From positions 1 to 6,985 of the forward strand of contig CAISOI010000403.1 in the NCBI GenBank assembly GCA_903886985.1: a stretch of 6,985 nucleotides of DNA, written 5' to 3'. Positions within the stretch are counted from its first letter, which is position 1; each line of letters starts with the position of its first letter. This DNA is from an uncultured Chthonomonas sp. (GTDB lineage Bacteria; Armatimonadota; Chthonomonadetes; Chthonomonadales; CAJBBX01). The notes under the pieces are model-generated. The model did not search any database and was not told the origin of the DNA. It saw only the letters and a list, made by a program, of their open reading frames with translations. The translations under genes were made by a program, and so were the position numbers. Shown here in pieces: positions 1-6,399 of the stretch.

Positions 1-655
1 ATCTGGCGTCCATTGATTGCGACAGATGTTCAGGTTCGATCAGTTTTACTTCTGCTGACTCATGTAATTTCATAAGATGACGATCGTAATAGCCAATGTT
101 CGATCGCATCTTTTTTCCCAATTGATCCGTGTACTCCTTAAATGAACTAGGCAAGCTGATAAACGGGCATGGCTCCATTTCGTGCAATTCGCAAACAGGA
201 TTTCTTTTGGATTGCGATATATCTTCCAAAACCGCTTTGCGGATCAAACTATCTGGCCGCAGTTGCTGCATATCGACCAGATCAAAGACGCGCGAATGGT
301 GTAGCCAATCTAGCACAGAACTCGTTACTTCGTTGACGAATTGATCATCAGCGATCACGTCCAAATAGTCTGCAGCTCCTGTTCCTAAAAATGCCAACCG
401 TCGCAAAGGAGTTCCCAAATGACGACTGACATAGAATGGCGCGATTCCAATCAATTCTTGTTTGTGCCGAATTTCAAGCAGAAACAGCCTTTTTCGACCA
501 TGGTAAATAGTCCACCATGCATCATTCCACTCCCAAGTCTGGTAGATAGTCGCAGATGAGCATTTCTGAACCAATGCTATCCACTCACTTTTTAACTCAG
601 ACAATTCACGAGCATCAACGGAGATACTACTTGAGATTTCTATCGCGGGTTTCAA
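1..655 (-). CDS. CelD/BcsL-type GNAT acyltransferase, C-terminus cut by the window edge
   Basis: This minus-strand frame is open from the stop at 722-724 to the left edge; 218 codons are visible from the chosen start. I recognise the fold by pattern as a CelD/BcsL-like member of the GNAT superfamily (Acetyltransf_6 type). Near the N-terminus there is an acidic helix with E24-W25, then TWEWNDAWW at residues 40-48, typical of this family. A basic segment MRSNIGYYDRHLMK at residues 183-196 corresponds to the family's conserved basic helix before the second GNAT half. That second half lies outside the window. Such proteins transfer acyl groups to amines, often in polysaccharide or lipid modification, and are presumably cytoplasmic. 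No ATG or GTG precedes the conserved part. TTG at 653-655 is chosen because it gives the usual short N-terminus, with AGGA about 12 bases upstream, but this start is weakly supported. The gene follows the PIG-L deacetylase in the same direction with a 110-bp gap, so co-transcription is plausible. The substrate is unknown. Confidence 0.72.
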   Translation of the reverse strand, partial: MKPAIEISSSISVDARELSELKSEWIALVQKCSSATIYQTWEWNDAWWTIYHGRKRLFLLEIRHKQELIGIAPFYVSRHLGTPLRRLAFLGTGAADYLDVIADDQFVNEVTSSVLDWLHHSRVFDLVDMQQLRPDSLIRKAVLEDISQSKRNPVCELHEMEPCPFISLPSSFKEYTDQLGKKMRSNIGYYDRHLMKLHESAEVKLIEPEHLSQSMDAR

Positions 656-765
656 ACTACGAGGTTTCCTGAAATCTTGTGCAGACTTCTGGTATCTGCG
701 GCTCTCCGCATAACAGAATCGTTAATGTGGCATGAGTTAATTTCGACATCTTCATAGTAACAGAC

Positions 766-2205
766 TTACCAACTCATGAACCTGCTACCCGTGCTGTCTA
801 CCAATAGTCCGGCAACTCTACTTTCAACAGCCACGGCAATATTGTGAGAATTGCCAATTGCCGTCAATGGAATTGATATCTCAACAATGCTTCCTTTTAC
901 GGAGGTTACAAATTCTGGTGGTGCACTCTTGTTGAAAGATTTTAGTTTTACAGTGACCATTCCAGAGGATTGATCGGATTTGGAGCAATCGAAATACCTC
1001 AAGTGAACGAGAAATTCGATCTGTGATGAGACAGGCTTATAGGTATCGAACCGCAAATAGAGGTTCTTGGAATCATGAACTGCGTATATAGCCCGAAGGT
1101 CTCCGCCTCGTTGAAAATCTCTCAACAAACTATCGTTGACAGGGTCAAGCGCTGCTGGAGCAATTCCTTTCCAATCAGCGACGTCACCATCAGGTCGAAT
1201 GGACATTTCAGGGACGGGATTAATAATTGAGGGTGCTAGGCTGCCATAGATTTCCGAATGACGAGCAAAAGACATCAGGAACCGCTTCATTACACCCGTC
1301 TGGCTCTCGTAAAGCTCAATACTCTTTTCTTTGCGATTAATCTCAGTCGCTGAGAGCCCCAAAGTCGTCCACTTTGTGTCCAGTTTTTGCATCTCGGTCG
1401 GTGGAACAAGTTGATTTTCTTTATACAATCCTTGTGGAACGGGCCAGTCACCTCGATGCACCAAGTAGTAAGACAACTTACACTTGTCTACCCAAGAATA
1501 ACTTGCAGACTTAAGCTGCAAATAAGCCATAGTGACAAAACTACTGGCAGCAGAATGATCTAGATGGTCATCTGAGGGATGAGTTACGAGTATGTCGGTA
1601 GGCTGAAATTCACGGACGATTTTCTCTATATCGGCGAGTACCGTTTCTCCACAATATTTGGCACTATGTTGATAAGCGATTGAGTATGGGGAACGGTTCA
1701 CCTTCGTATATGCGGATGTGAATAGTTTGTCGGATTTCCAGAAATCGTTCCAGAGAGGCATCAGCCCTCTATCCGGGTAACCAAGGAATGTAACATTCTC
1801 TTTCCCAAGGCCAAGGTTTCCGAGCGCCGCATAGGTTTCATTCTGACGCATACCAGCAAATTGAATGTAGTCTTGCGGAGTGAGATCCACACGACGTAAT
1901 TGCCTCGCCACCGCGACACGAAAGCCATCCCCATTAGTTAGAAACACAACTCTTACCTGCGAGCCAGCGGCTACTGCTTGCTGAATCAAGCCAGCGCAAC
2001 CAAGCGTTTCATCATCAGGATGAGGCGAGAAAATTATGATTCGTTTTGAAGAGTTCAGCTTTGGGAACGTTGGGAGATTAACGTTTAGAACAACACGATT
2101 GCTGACGTTAAGCTTGTAGAGAAATGCAGCACCTGCGGCTGTGAAATAGAGGCAAGGGAGCAATAGACTAATGAGTAACGTTTTTTTGGCAAAGGCAAAG
2201 CGCAA
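766..2205 (-). CDS. PIG-L (LmbE-like) family N-deacetylase with C-terminal CBM9-like domain
   Basis: The 479-residue product belongs to the PIG-L/LmbE zinc deacetylases, which remove acetyl groups from N-acetylglucosamine-type sugars on glycolipids, thiols or antibiotics. A hydrophobic segment at residues 8-30 is an N-terminal membrane anchor or uncleaved signal, placing the enzyme outside the inner membrane. The first catalytic motif is SPHPDDETLG (60-69): H62 and D65 should bind zinc and D64 should be the base. The second is HPSDDHLDH (209-217), with H217 as third zinc ligand and H214 also catalytic by analogy with MshB. The catalytic domain ends near residue 330. Residues 338-479 look like a family 9-type carbohydrate-binding or DOMON-like beta-sandwich (DGDVADW opening, then GGDLRAIYAVHDSKNLYLRF). 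Most PIG-L enzymes are about 220-300 residues, so this is an added domain. The start is TTG, supported by GAGGT six bases upstream. It lies 61 bp downstream of tRNA-Ser. The sugar substrate cannot be told from sequence. Confidence 0.88.
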   Translation of the reverse strand: MRFAFAKKTLLISLLLPCLYFTAAGAAFLYKLNVSNRVVLNVNLPTFPKLNSSKRIIIFSPHPDDETLGCAGLIQQAVAAGSQVRVVFLTNGDGFRVAVARQLRRVDLTPQDYIQFAGMRQNETYAALGNLGLGKENVTFLGYPDRGLMPLWNDFWKSDKLFTSAYTKVNRSPYSIAYQHSAKYCGETVLADIEKIVREFQPTDILVTHPSDDHLDHSAASSFVTMAYLQLKSASYSWVDKCKLSYYLVHRGDWPVPQGLYKENQLVPPTEMQKLDTKWTTLGLSATEINRKEKSIELYESQTGVMKRFLMSFARHSEIYGSLAPSIINPVPEMSIRPDGDVADWKGIAPAALDPVNDSLLRDFQRGGDLRAIYAVHDSKNLYLRFDTYKPVSSQIEFLVHLRYFDCSKSDQSSGMVTVKLKSFNKSAPPEFVTSVKGSIVEISIPLTAIGNSHNIAVAVESRVAGLLVDSTGSRFMSW

Positions 2206-2211
2206 AATAAA

Positions 2212-2216
2212 ACCTC
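2212..2216 (-). promoter_or_regulatory. Ribosome binding site of the PIG-L gene
   Basis: GAGGT on the minus strand lies six bases before the TTG codon at 2203-2205. It decides the start, because no in-frame ATG or GTG lies near this position and the hydrophobic N-terminal segment begins only a few codons later. Confidence 0.6.
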
Positions 2217-2266
2217 ACACATCGTAAGTGCTTCGGGGTTCCAGCGTGGAAAAACTGAAAAGAAAA

Positions 2267-2360
2267 TGGCGGAGCGAGTGGGATTCGAACCCACGAACGA
2301 GATTTAACCCCGTTACACGATTTCCAATCGTGCTCCTTCGACCAACTCGGACATCGCTCC
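2267..2360 (-). tRNA. tRNA-Ser (anticodon GGA), CCA end encoded
   Basis: The minus strand folds as a class II tRNA. The 5' arm GGAGCGA pairs with TCGCTCC, followed by discriminator G and an encoded CCA at 2267-2269. The D-arm region contains GAGTTGGTCGAAGG. The anticodon stem is CACGA/TCGTG with loop TTGGAAA, giving anticodon GGA, which reads UCC and UCU serine codons. A long variable arm of about 20 bases (including ACGGGG and CTCGT) and the T arm GTGGG-TTCGAAT-CCCAC complete it. The long variable arm and the G discriminator are serine identity traits. It is transcribed in the same direction as the genes on both sides and has its own strong promoter. Confidence 0.97.
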
Positions 2361-2377
2361 ATTTAGATATGATGGTT

Positions 2378-2406
2378 AGTATAACCGCGTCACCGCACTA
2401 TGTCAA
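2378..2406 (-). promoter_or_regulatory. Sigma70-type promoter for tRNA-Ser
   Basis: On the minus strand, TTGACA (2401-2406) is separated by exactly 17 bp from TATACT (2378-2383). The -35 box is perfect and the -10 box matches five of six positions, with ideal spacing. Transcription would start near 2371, about 10 bases before the mature tRNA 5' end at 2360. A GC-rich discriminator typical of stringently controlled stable-RNA promoters is not evident. Confidence 0.88.
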
Positions 2407-2424
2407 GAATCCCTCAAGGAAACA

Positions 2425-2458
2425 CCTCTCGAAAAGCAGAAACTCGCAGTCCGAGAGG
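2425..2458 (-). terminator. Possible terminator after the ThuA-like gene
   Basis: A perfect 7-bp inverted repeat, CCTCTCG (2452-2458 read on the minus strand) and CGAGAGG (2425-2431), begins 13 bp after the ThuA stop codon. The loop is 20 bases and also contains CGAG, which could pair with the first arm as a smaller alternative hairpin. The following minus-strand bases are only moderately T-rich (TGTTTCCTT), so an intrinsic terminator is plausible but not strong. Its position between the ThuA stop and the tRNA promoter suits a transcript boundary. Confidence 0.42.
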
Positions 2459-2471
2459 CTTCCAATTGCAG

Positions 2472-3410
2472 TTACCGTTTTGGCAATTTGCCAGCAAGAA
2501 ACTTGATTGCATTTTCGACAATGGTCAGGTTCTCTTGTTGTTTGAATACAGGAAACGTTTCATGACCCGGTCTGTAGTAGAAGACAATTCCTTTTCCTAC
2601 ACTCCAGACGCAACCACTATGAAATGTTTCCCCCAGATCCCATTTCTCCAAGATTAATGTTGCCTCTGGAGGTGGCACATGAAACGGATCTTCGTACATT
2701 TCTGTTTTCGGTATGTCAAAAGTAGCCGGCACATTCTTCATAATGGGATGCTTTGGATCCAAAACTGTAACATGTGCCGGTTTGCCGTCCCCTCGGACCG
2801 ATGTGAAAGCACATCCGGGGAGTTTGACTTCTAAAATGGGCTGACCGCTGGCGTCAAGTTTTCGCTCCATCCATGGGGTGAGTCGTTCGTTTTTCGGAAC
2901 CAAAGTTCGGTCTGCTTTCAAAACGACAATTTTCACTTTTCCACGTTCGTTTGGTCTGAGTGAACGCTCTGCATCCTGTAATGTTCTCTCTTCCATTGCG
3001 CGTGTAAATGGTTTGCTGAAGTGAGCGCTGTGGAGAGCGAGAAGAGCCAATTTGCCAGCTTTCAATCGGGCAATGATCTCTTCCACGAGAGCATCCTTCA
3101 CTTGATCGTGCTTCTGATGTCCCCACCATATGAGAACGTCTGTTTTGTCCAAGAGTGAAATCGGAAGCCCCTGCTCTGCTTCTTCCAATCCGACCGAGAC
3201 AACCTCAAATTCGGGTTTCCCCTTCAAGTAATCGGCAATCCAGTTTCCCAAGAAATTGGGATATGCAACCTTTTGCGCAAGCTGGCGTTCATCCCAGATA
3301 GTGACGCGAATGGTTTTGGGAGCGGTACCGTTAGCTTTTACATCTCCAGCGACAGCAATTGCAGCGGTAATTGCACTGCTTGCAAGGAAGGATCTTCGTG
3401 AAATTAACAT
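2472..3410 (-). CDS. ThuA-like (trehalose utilisation family) protein, Tat-exported
   Basis: The 312-residue product starts with a twin-arginine signal, SRRSFLASSAITAAIAVAG (residues 4-22), with cleavage expected near residue 27. The mature part matches the ThuA-like family, which has a class I glutamine amidotransferase-like fold. Visible blocks are VTIWDER (36-42), LIWWGHQKHDQV (93-104), LALLALHSAHFSKPF (121-135), HPIMKNVPATFDI (221-233), TEMYEDPFHVPPP (236-248), and near the end YYRPGHETFPVF (278-289). ThuA was linked to trehalose and related disaccharide catabolism in rhizobia, and distant members act on keto-sugars; the reaction of this member is not known. Between HSAHFSK and HPI there is a longer connection (about 136-220) than in short cytoplasmic ThuA proteins. 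The ATG has AGGAAA at 3417-3422, 6-7 bases upstream. The gene lies 102 bp downstream of the unknown secreted protein gene in the same direction, which suggests a shared role in exported sugar processing. Confidence 0.87.
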   Translation of the reverse strand: MLISRRSFLASSAITAAIAVAGDVKANGTAPKTIRVTIWDERQLAQKVAYPNFLGNWIADYLKGKPEFEVVSVGLEEAEQGLPISLLDKTDVLIWWGHQKHDQVKDALVEEIIARLKAGKLALLALHSAHFSKPFTRAMEERTLQDAERSLRPNERGKVKIVVLKADRTLVPKNERLTPWMERKLDASGQPILEVKLPGCAFTSVRGDGKPAHVTVLDPKHPIMKNVPATFDIPKTEMYEDPFHVPPPEATLILEKWDLGETFHSGCVWSVGKGIVFYYRPGHETFPVFKQQENLTIVENAIKFLAGKLPKR

Positions 3411-3416
3411 CGTCGT

Positions 3417-3422
3417 TTTCCT
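3417..3422 (-). promoter_or_regulatory. Ribosome binding site of the ThuA-like gene
   Basis: AGGAAA on the minus strand lies six bases before the ATG at 3408-3410. It supports that start, which places the twin-arginine motif at residues 5-6 as expected for a Tat substrate. Confidence 0.5.
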
Positions 3423-3512
3423 ATTCGGATATTGGTTTGTCGATCAAAGAATTCAATTTAATATAACTGCAGAACACTGTTTCCACATCTGCCTATAAAT
3501 GCCCTGCAACCT

Positions 3513-4745
3513 CTAAGGTATCAACTCAACGTTGTCAAATGCTAACCACGCGTAAGCAGTTGCCGTATCGTTGTCTACAGCCATAAAACGCACTTTTCGC
3601 CCTTTGAACTTTGACACATCCCAGGAGATTGCCTCAAAGGGCCCAGTCTTCTCCGGAACGGGTGACCGGATCAACTCCTCTTCCGTCTTTGCGTCTACGA
3701 GAGCATAATAGTTTCTCTTAGAATGTCCGTTCGCAAGGAAACGAAGTTTAGAACCACTCATGATAAAAGGTTGTGACAGTATGGTGCCAGTAGCAGGCTC
3801 ACCGCCATCAACTTTCGAGTCAGCGAAGTAACGACTGTCCCCTTTCCTTGAAAAGAACTCTCCGACTGTGTCTGTGGTTCCCCATCCATGCCCTCGAATT
3901 TCCCAGCCAGCCAATCCTGGTTCGTCGAAACGAAAAAGCGGAATTGCTTCCCGAGCTGCAAGTGTCAGTGCTCTAGGAGAGAACGACTTGAAAGCAACTG
4001 TTCGGATTGGTCCTACTCTTTGCGCCGCCATAAGAGACGCGCTGTGCAATTCCGAATTCTGAAACGAAACCGCATCTACTGCACCCTCTTCGCGGATCTC
4101 TATGGAGGCCGTGACTACCTTGCCATTCTCAATATCATTTACAAAATCAGAAGGCAGCAACTTGAAACGAGATGGCAGCCCTATTGCCATTCTAACAAGT
4201 CCAGAAACAGGAGATGTAGGCACTTTATCGAATGAGAAAGTAAGCCGTTTTGCGACGACTCCAATGGCGACCGTAACTGTATTCCCACTACTGGTCATCG
4301 TCAGTGGGTACATACGCGCATTAGCTACGGATCGAAGATCACTGTCCGATTTCAACATGCTGGAACTATCAAAACGAACATGAACAAGTGTTGATGCAGG
4401 TCCTTGCAGATCGAGATTGTTGTATCCAGGCACAATCGAGGTTAAATCTCCATCTGAAAGTACAATCTTAACCTTGCCATCTGCCCCCATTTGCCCCGCG
4501 AGCCACTTACCAGTCGTTAAACATACAGGTACCACAACACCTGATTTACTGGCCCGAGCAATTGGCACAAGGTCGGAAAGCTCGTCTATTTTCGGCACTA
4601 CAACAACCCAATTCGCCCCGATCTTTACAACTACGGCGGTTATGGAGTCTGCCGAGCAAAGCATACAGGAACATGCAAATAACCCGAACAGTACAGTCCG
4701 GGCTATAAGAACCAAATATCTTGGAGAAGAATTACAATCGTTCAT
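3513..4745 (-). CDS. Unrecognised secreted protein with C-terminal beta-sandwich-like domain
   Basis: I do not recognise a family for the whole 410-residue product. The N-terminus has charged residues, then a hydrophobic stretch (about 10-28) and a cysteine-rich end (FACSCMLCSADS). This reads as a signal peptide, cleaved near CSA-DS or possibly lipidated at a cysteine, although no lipobox is clean. Residues about 32-260 are rich in short beta-like stretches and show no catalytic motif that I can name. Residues about 270-410 resemble the C-terminal beta-sandwich found on some GH32-type and other secreted glycosidases: FDEPGLAGWEIRGHGWG, then GTILSQPF, SKLRFLANGH, YYALVDAKT, ISWDVSKFKGRKVRFMAVD, and a final AFDNVEL. 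The start is ATG at 4743-4745, one base after the fucosidase stop (TAG-A-ATG), implying translational coupling. In-frame GTG at 4770-4772 and ATG at 4761-4763 are alternatives that would overlap the fucosidase. Binding or presenting the glycan for the fucosidase is an inference from context. Confidence 0.8.
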   Translation of the reverse strand: MNDCNSSPRYLVLIARTVLFGLFACSCMLCSADSITAVVVKIGANWVVVVPKIDELSDLVPIARASKSGVVVPVCLTTGKWLAGQMGADGKVKIVLSDGDLTSIVPGYNNLDLQGPASTLVHVRFDSSSMLKSDSDLRSVANARMYPLTMTSSGNTVTVAIGVVAKRLTFSFDKVPTSPVSGLVRMAIGLPSRFKLLPSDFVNDIENGKVVTASIEIREEGAVDAVSFQNSELHSASLMAAQRVGPIRTVAFKSFSPRALTLAAREAIPLFRFDEPGLAGWEIRGHGWGTTDTVGEFFSRKGDSRYFADSKVDGGEPATGTILSQPFIMSGSKLRFLANGHSKRNYYALVDAKTEEELIRSPVPEKTGPFEAISWDVSKFKGRKVRFMAVDNDTATAYAWLAFDNVELIP

Positions 4746-4746
4746 T

Positions 4747-6195
4747 CTACAATTTGGGAGCATCGAAAACACTAATTTGGGATATTGTGGGGCATGCCCG
4801 TGACCGAGAGATCACGAGTTCTACCGCATCTGCAACAACCTCTTCACCTTGCACGATCCGACAGTTACCGATGGTTGTTCCCTCGAAAAATCTCTGCCAA
4901 TTACCATTGACCCGCGCAGATATCTTAAATGCTTCAACCCGTTGCCCCAATCTGATCTCTTCTCGCAATCTCACCACATTGAATTTTTGAGGATTTCCCA
5001 GTTCAATCACTAGTTTTGAGATGCTATCATCCTCGCTCGCAGCCCAAAACTTGCCGGATTTCCCTGCAGTGACATTACCTCCTGAAAAGGCCGCCTTATT
5101 TTTCCAGGTGGACGATGCTTTGACAGACTTCCTAAAGGCTAAATCGGTGCCAAATGCTAGGTCACGCGCAGCCTTGAATTCTCTCAATCGCAATGCATCC
5201 TCCGGAGCGATCAATCCCTCTTTGTTTGCAGGGACATTGAGCAACAGAGAGCCGTTTTGACCGACGGACGCATAGTAGATATCCATCAATTGTTTTACGG
5301 ATTTGATGCGACGCGTTTCAGAGTCTCGAAAGAACCAACCAGGACGAATGGAAACATCACACTCGGCGGGAACCCAATGTGTTCCGTCTTCATGCCCGGA
5401 GGTCAATTCGGCAGACCGAGGAGTACCGGGATAGAATTCGTCGCGCTTTAGCATTGCCCAACTTGTGGGATTACTCCGTCCGCTTTCGTTCCCCACCCAT
5501 CGGACATCTGGTCCAGCATCGCTGAAAATCACTGCTTTTGGCTGACACTTCCGAACGACATCAATGAAACCCGGAAAATCATAAGTCTGTTTTCGCCCGT
5601 TAGGACCTTCTCCATTGGCGCCATCGAACCAAACTTCAAATATCTCGCCGTAATTAGATAACACCTCAGTCAACTGACGTTTGAAAAAATCATTGTATGA
5701 TGGAGTTCCATATAACGGGTGGTTTCGATCCCACGGAGAAAGGTAGACACCAAATTTCAGACCCTGTTTATGGCAAGCATCCGAAAGCTCGCGAAGAACA
5801 TCTCCCTTGCCTCCCCTCCAATTGCTCGATTTTACAGAATGGTCGGTGTACTCGCTCGGCCAAAGACAGAAGCCATCATGGTGTTTGGCGGTAATAATCA
5901 CCGCTTTCATACCGGCTTCTTTAAATACCTTTACCCACTGGTTGCAATCCAGCTTTTCCGGCATGAATAGTTTCGGGTCTTCATAACCCTCTCCCCATTC
6001 TTTGCCGGTATAGGTGTTCATATTAAAATGGACAAAGGCGTAATACTCCAGCTTGTGCCATGGAAGGTGACGCGGAGACGGCACAGGCGCAATCGGTGTA
6101 GGTTCCTGGCTGGCTGCCATATTTAACGAAGAATTAATCTCTGGTACTACCATTGCGGAAAGTGCAGCCTGTAGCAGATCTCGGCGTGAAAACAT
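4747..6195 (-). CDS. Tat-exported GH29 alpha-L-fucosidase (subfamily B-like) with F5/8-type C-terminal domain
   Basis: The 482-residue product is a glycoside hydrolase family 29 retaining fucosidase. A Tat signal, SRRDLLQAALSA, lies at residues 3-14. The catalytic barrel runs from about 45 to 345 with FVHFNMNTYTGKEWG (54-68), KHHDGFCLWPSEYTDHS (104-120), KFGVYLSPWDRN (147-158), EVWFDGANGEG (187-197, nucleophile D191), FSDAGPDVRWVGNE (224-237) and WVPAECDVSIRPGWF (274-288), where E278 is a candidate acid/base. This block order and the SIRPGWF segment resemble GH29-B enzymes, which prefer alpha-1,3/1,4-linked fucose on branched chains such as Lewis-type or plant glycans. Residues about 355-480 look like a discoidin or F5/8 type C domain, probably sugar binding. 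The start at 6193-6195 puts the Tat motif at the N-terminus, with AGGA/GGGA upstream. An upstream in-frame ATG at 6229-6231 would add 12 residues and lacks a ribosome site. It is first in its transcript and coupled to the next gene. Confidence 0.93.
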   Translation of the reverse strand: MFSRRDLLQAALSAMVVPEINSSLNMAASQEPTPIAPVPSPRHLPWHKLEYYAFVHFNMNTYTGKEWGEGYEDPKLFMPEKLDCNQWVKVFKEAGMKAVIITAKHHDGFCLWPSEYTDHSVKSSNWRGGKGDVLRELSDACHKQGLKFGVYLSPWDRNHPLYGTPSYNDFFKRQLTEVLSNYGEIFEVWFDGANGEGPNGRKQTYDFPGFIDVVRKCQPKAVIFSDAGPDVRWVGNESGRSNPTSWAMLKRDEFYPGTPRSAELTSGHEDGTHWVPAECDVSIRPGWFFRDSETRRIKSVKQLMDIYYASVGQNGSLLLNVPANKEGLIAPEDALRLREFKAARDLAFGTDLAFRKSVKASSTWKNKAAFSGGNVTAGKSGKFWAASEDDSISKLVIELGNPQKFNVVRLREEIRLGQRVEAFKISARVNGNWQRFFEGTTIGNCRIVQGEEVVADAVELVISRSRACPTISQISVFDAPKL

Positions 6196-6236
6196 GAGGA
6201 ATCCCATCCTGTACAACATTCTAAACATCAATTGAA

Positions 6237-6242
6237 ATCATA
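6237..6242 (-). promoter_or_regulatory. Candidate -10 box for the fucosidase operon
   Basis: TATGAT on the minus strand matches five of six -10 positions, and transcription would start near 6230. No convincing -35 box is seen at 16-18 bp, so an activator or another sigma factor may be needed. If real, it rules out translation from the ATG at 6229-6231 and supports the start at 6195. Confidence 0.3.
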
Positions 6243-6281
6243 TTTTCATGTTCGACGTTACCATTCGGAATGCCTGCAACT

Positions 6282-6306
6282 GAGACATCGCCCTCAGGGA
6301 CGTCTC
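6282..6306. promoter_or_regulatory. Operator-like nested dyad in the divergent intergenic region
   Basis: An outer inverted repeat GAGAC (6282-6286) / GTCTC (6302-6306) encloses a tight inner one, CCCT-C-AGGG (6291-6299). The arms are slightly off-centre (4 versus 2 spacer bases). The site ends 12 bp before the enolase -10 box, so it covers the -35 region, and it also lies upstream of the fucosidase operon. A bound regulator could affect either or both genes. No named regulator consensus is recognised. Confidence 0.33.
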
Positions 6307-6315
6307 CCCACTTTA

Positions 6316-6324
6316 TGCTATAAT
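6316..6324 (+). promoter_or_regulatory. Extended -10 promoter for enolase
   Basis: TGC directly followed by a perfect TATAAT (6319-6324) forms an extended -10 element. Seventeen bases upstream there is no good -35 box (AGGGAC), which fits an extended -10 promoter. Transcription would begin near 6331, leaving a leader of about 69 bases. Confidence 0.6.
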
Positions 6325-6384
6325 TCCCAAAGATTACACACTGATTGAGTTCTGACAGCTTAAAGATAATCACATACTTTCCAA

Positions 6385-6390
6385 TAGGAG
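6385..6390 (+). promoter_or_regulatory. Ribosome binding site of enolase
   Basis: TAGGAG lies nine bases before the ATG at 6400-6402. It is a good Shine-Dalgarno match and fixes the enolase start. Confidence 0.75.
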
Positions 6391-6399
6391 TTACATATA

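Noticed and set aside
129..344. Plus-strand 71-codon open frame near the left edge
   Set aside because: It lies antisense to the GNAT coding sequence, has no ribosome site, and its product is low in recognisable structure.
2239..2251. Small hairpin TTCCA-GCG-TGGAA downstream of the tRNA as a terminator
   Set aside because: The stem is only 5 bp, and on the minus strand the T-run precedes the hairpin instead of following it.
2267..2360. tRNA-Ser as an integration site for a mobile element
   Set aside because: No integrase gene and no second copy of the tRNA 3' end were seen in the window; the flanking genes are ordinary metabolic genes in the same orientation.
2085..2362. Minus-strand open frames running through the tRNA into the PIG-L start region
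   Set aside because: They read through a structural tRNA gene and overlap the deacetylase in other frames, so they are not credible genes.
4746..4772. GTG at 4770-4772 as start of the unknown secreted protein
   Set aside because: It lacks a ribosome site and would overlap the fucosidase end; the ATG at 4743-4745 gives a normal signal peptide and a coupled start.
3868..4803. Several overlapping plus-strand open frames of 64-128 codons
   Set aside because: They are antisense shadows of the unknown secreted protein and the fucosidase end, in several frames, with no ribosome sites or recognisable domains.
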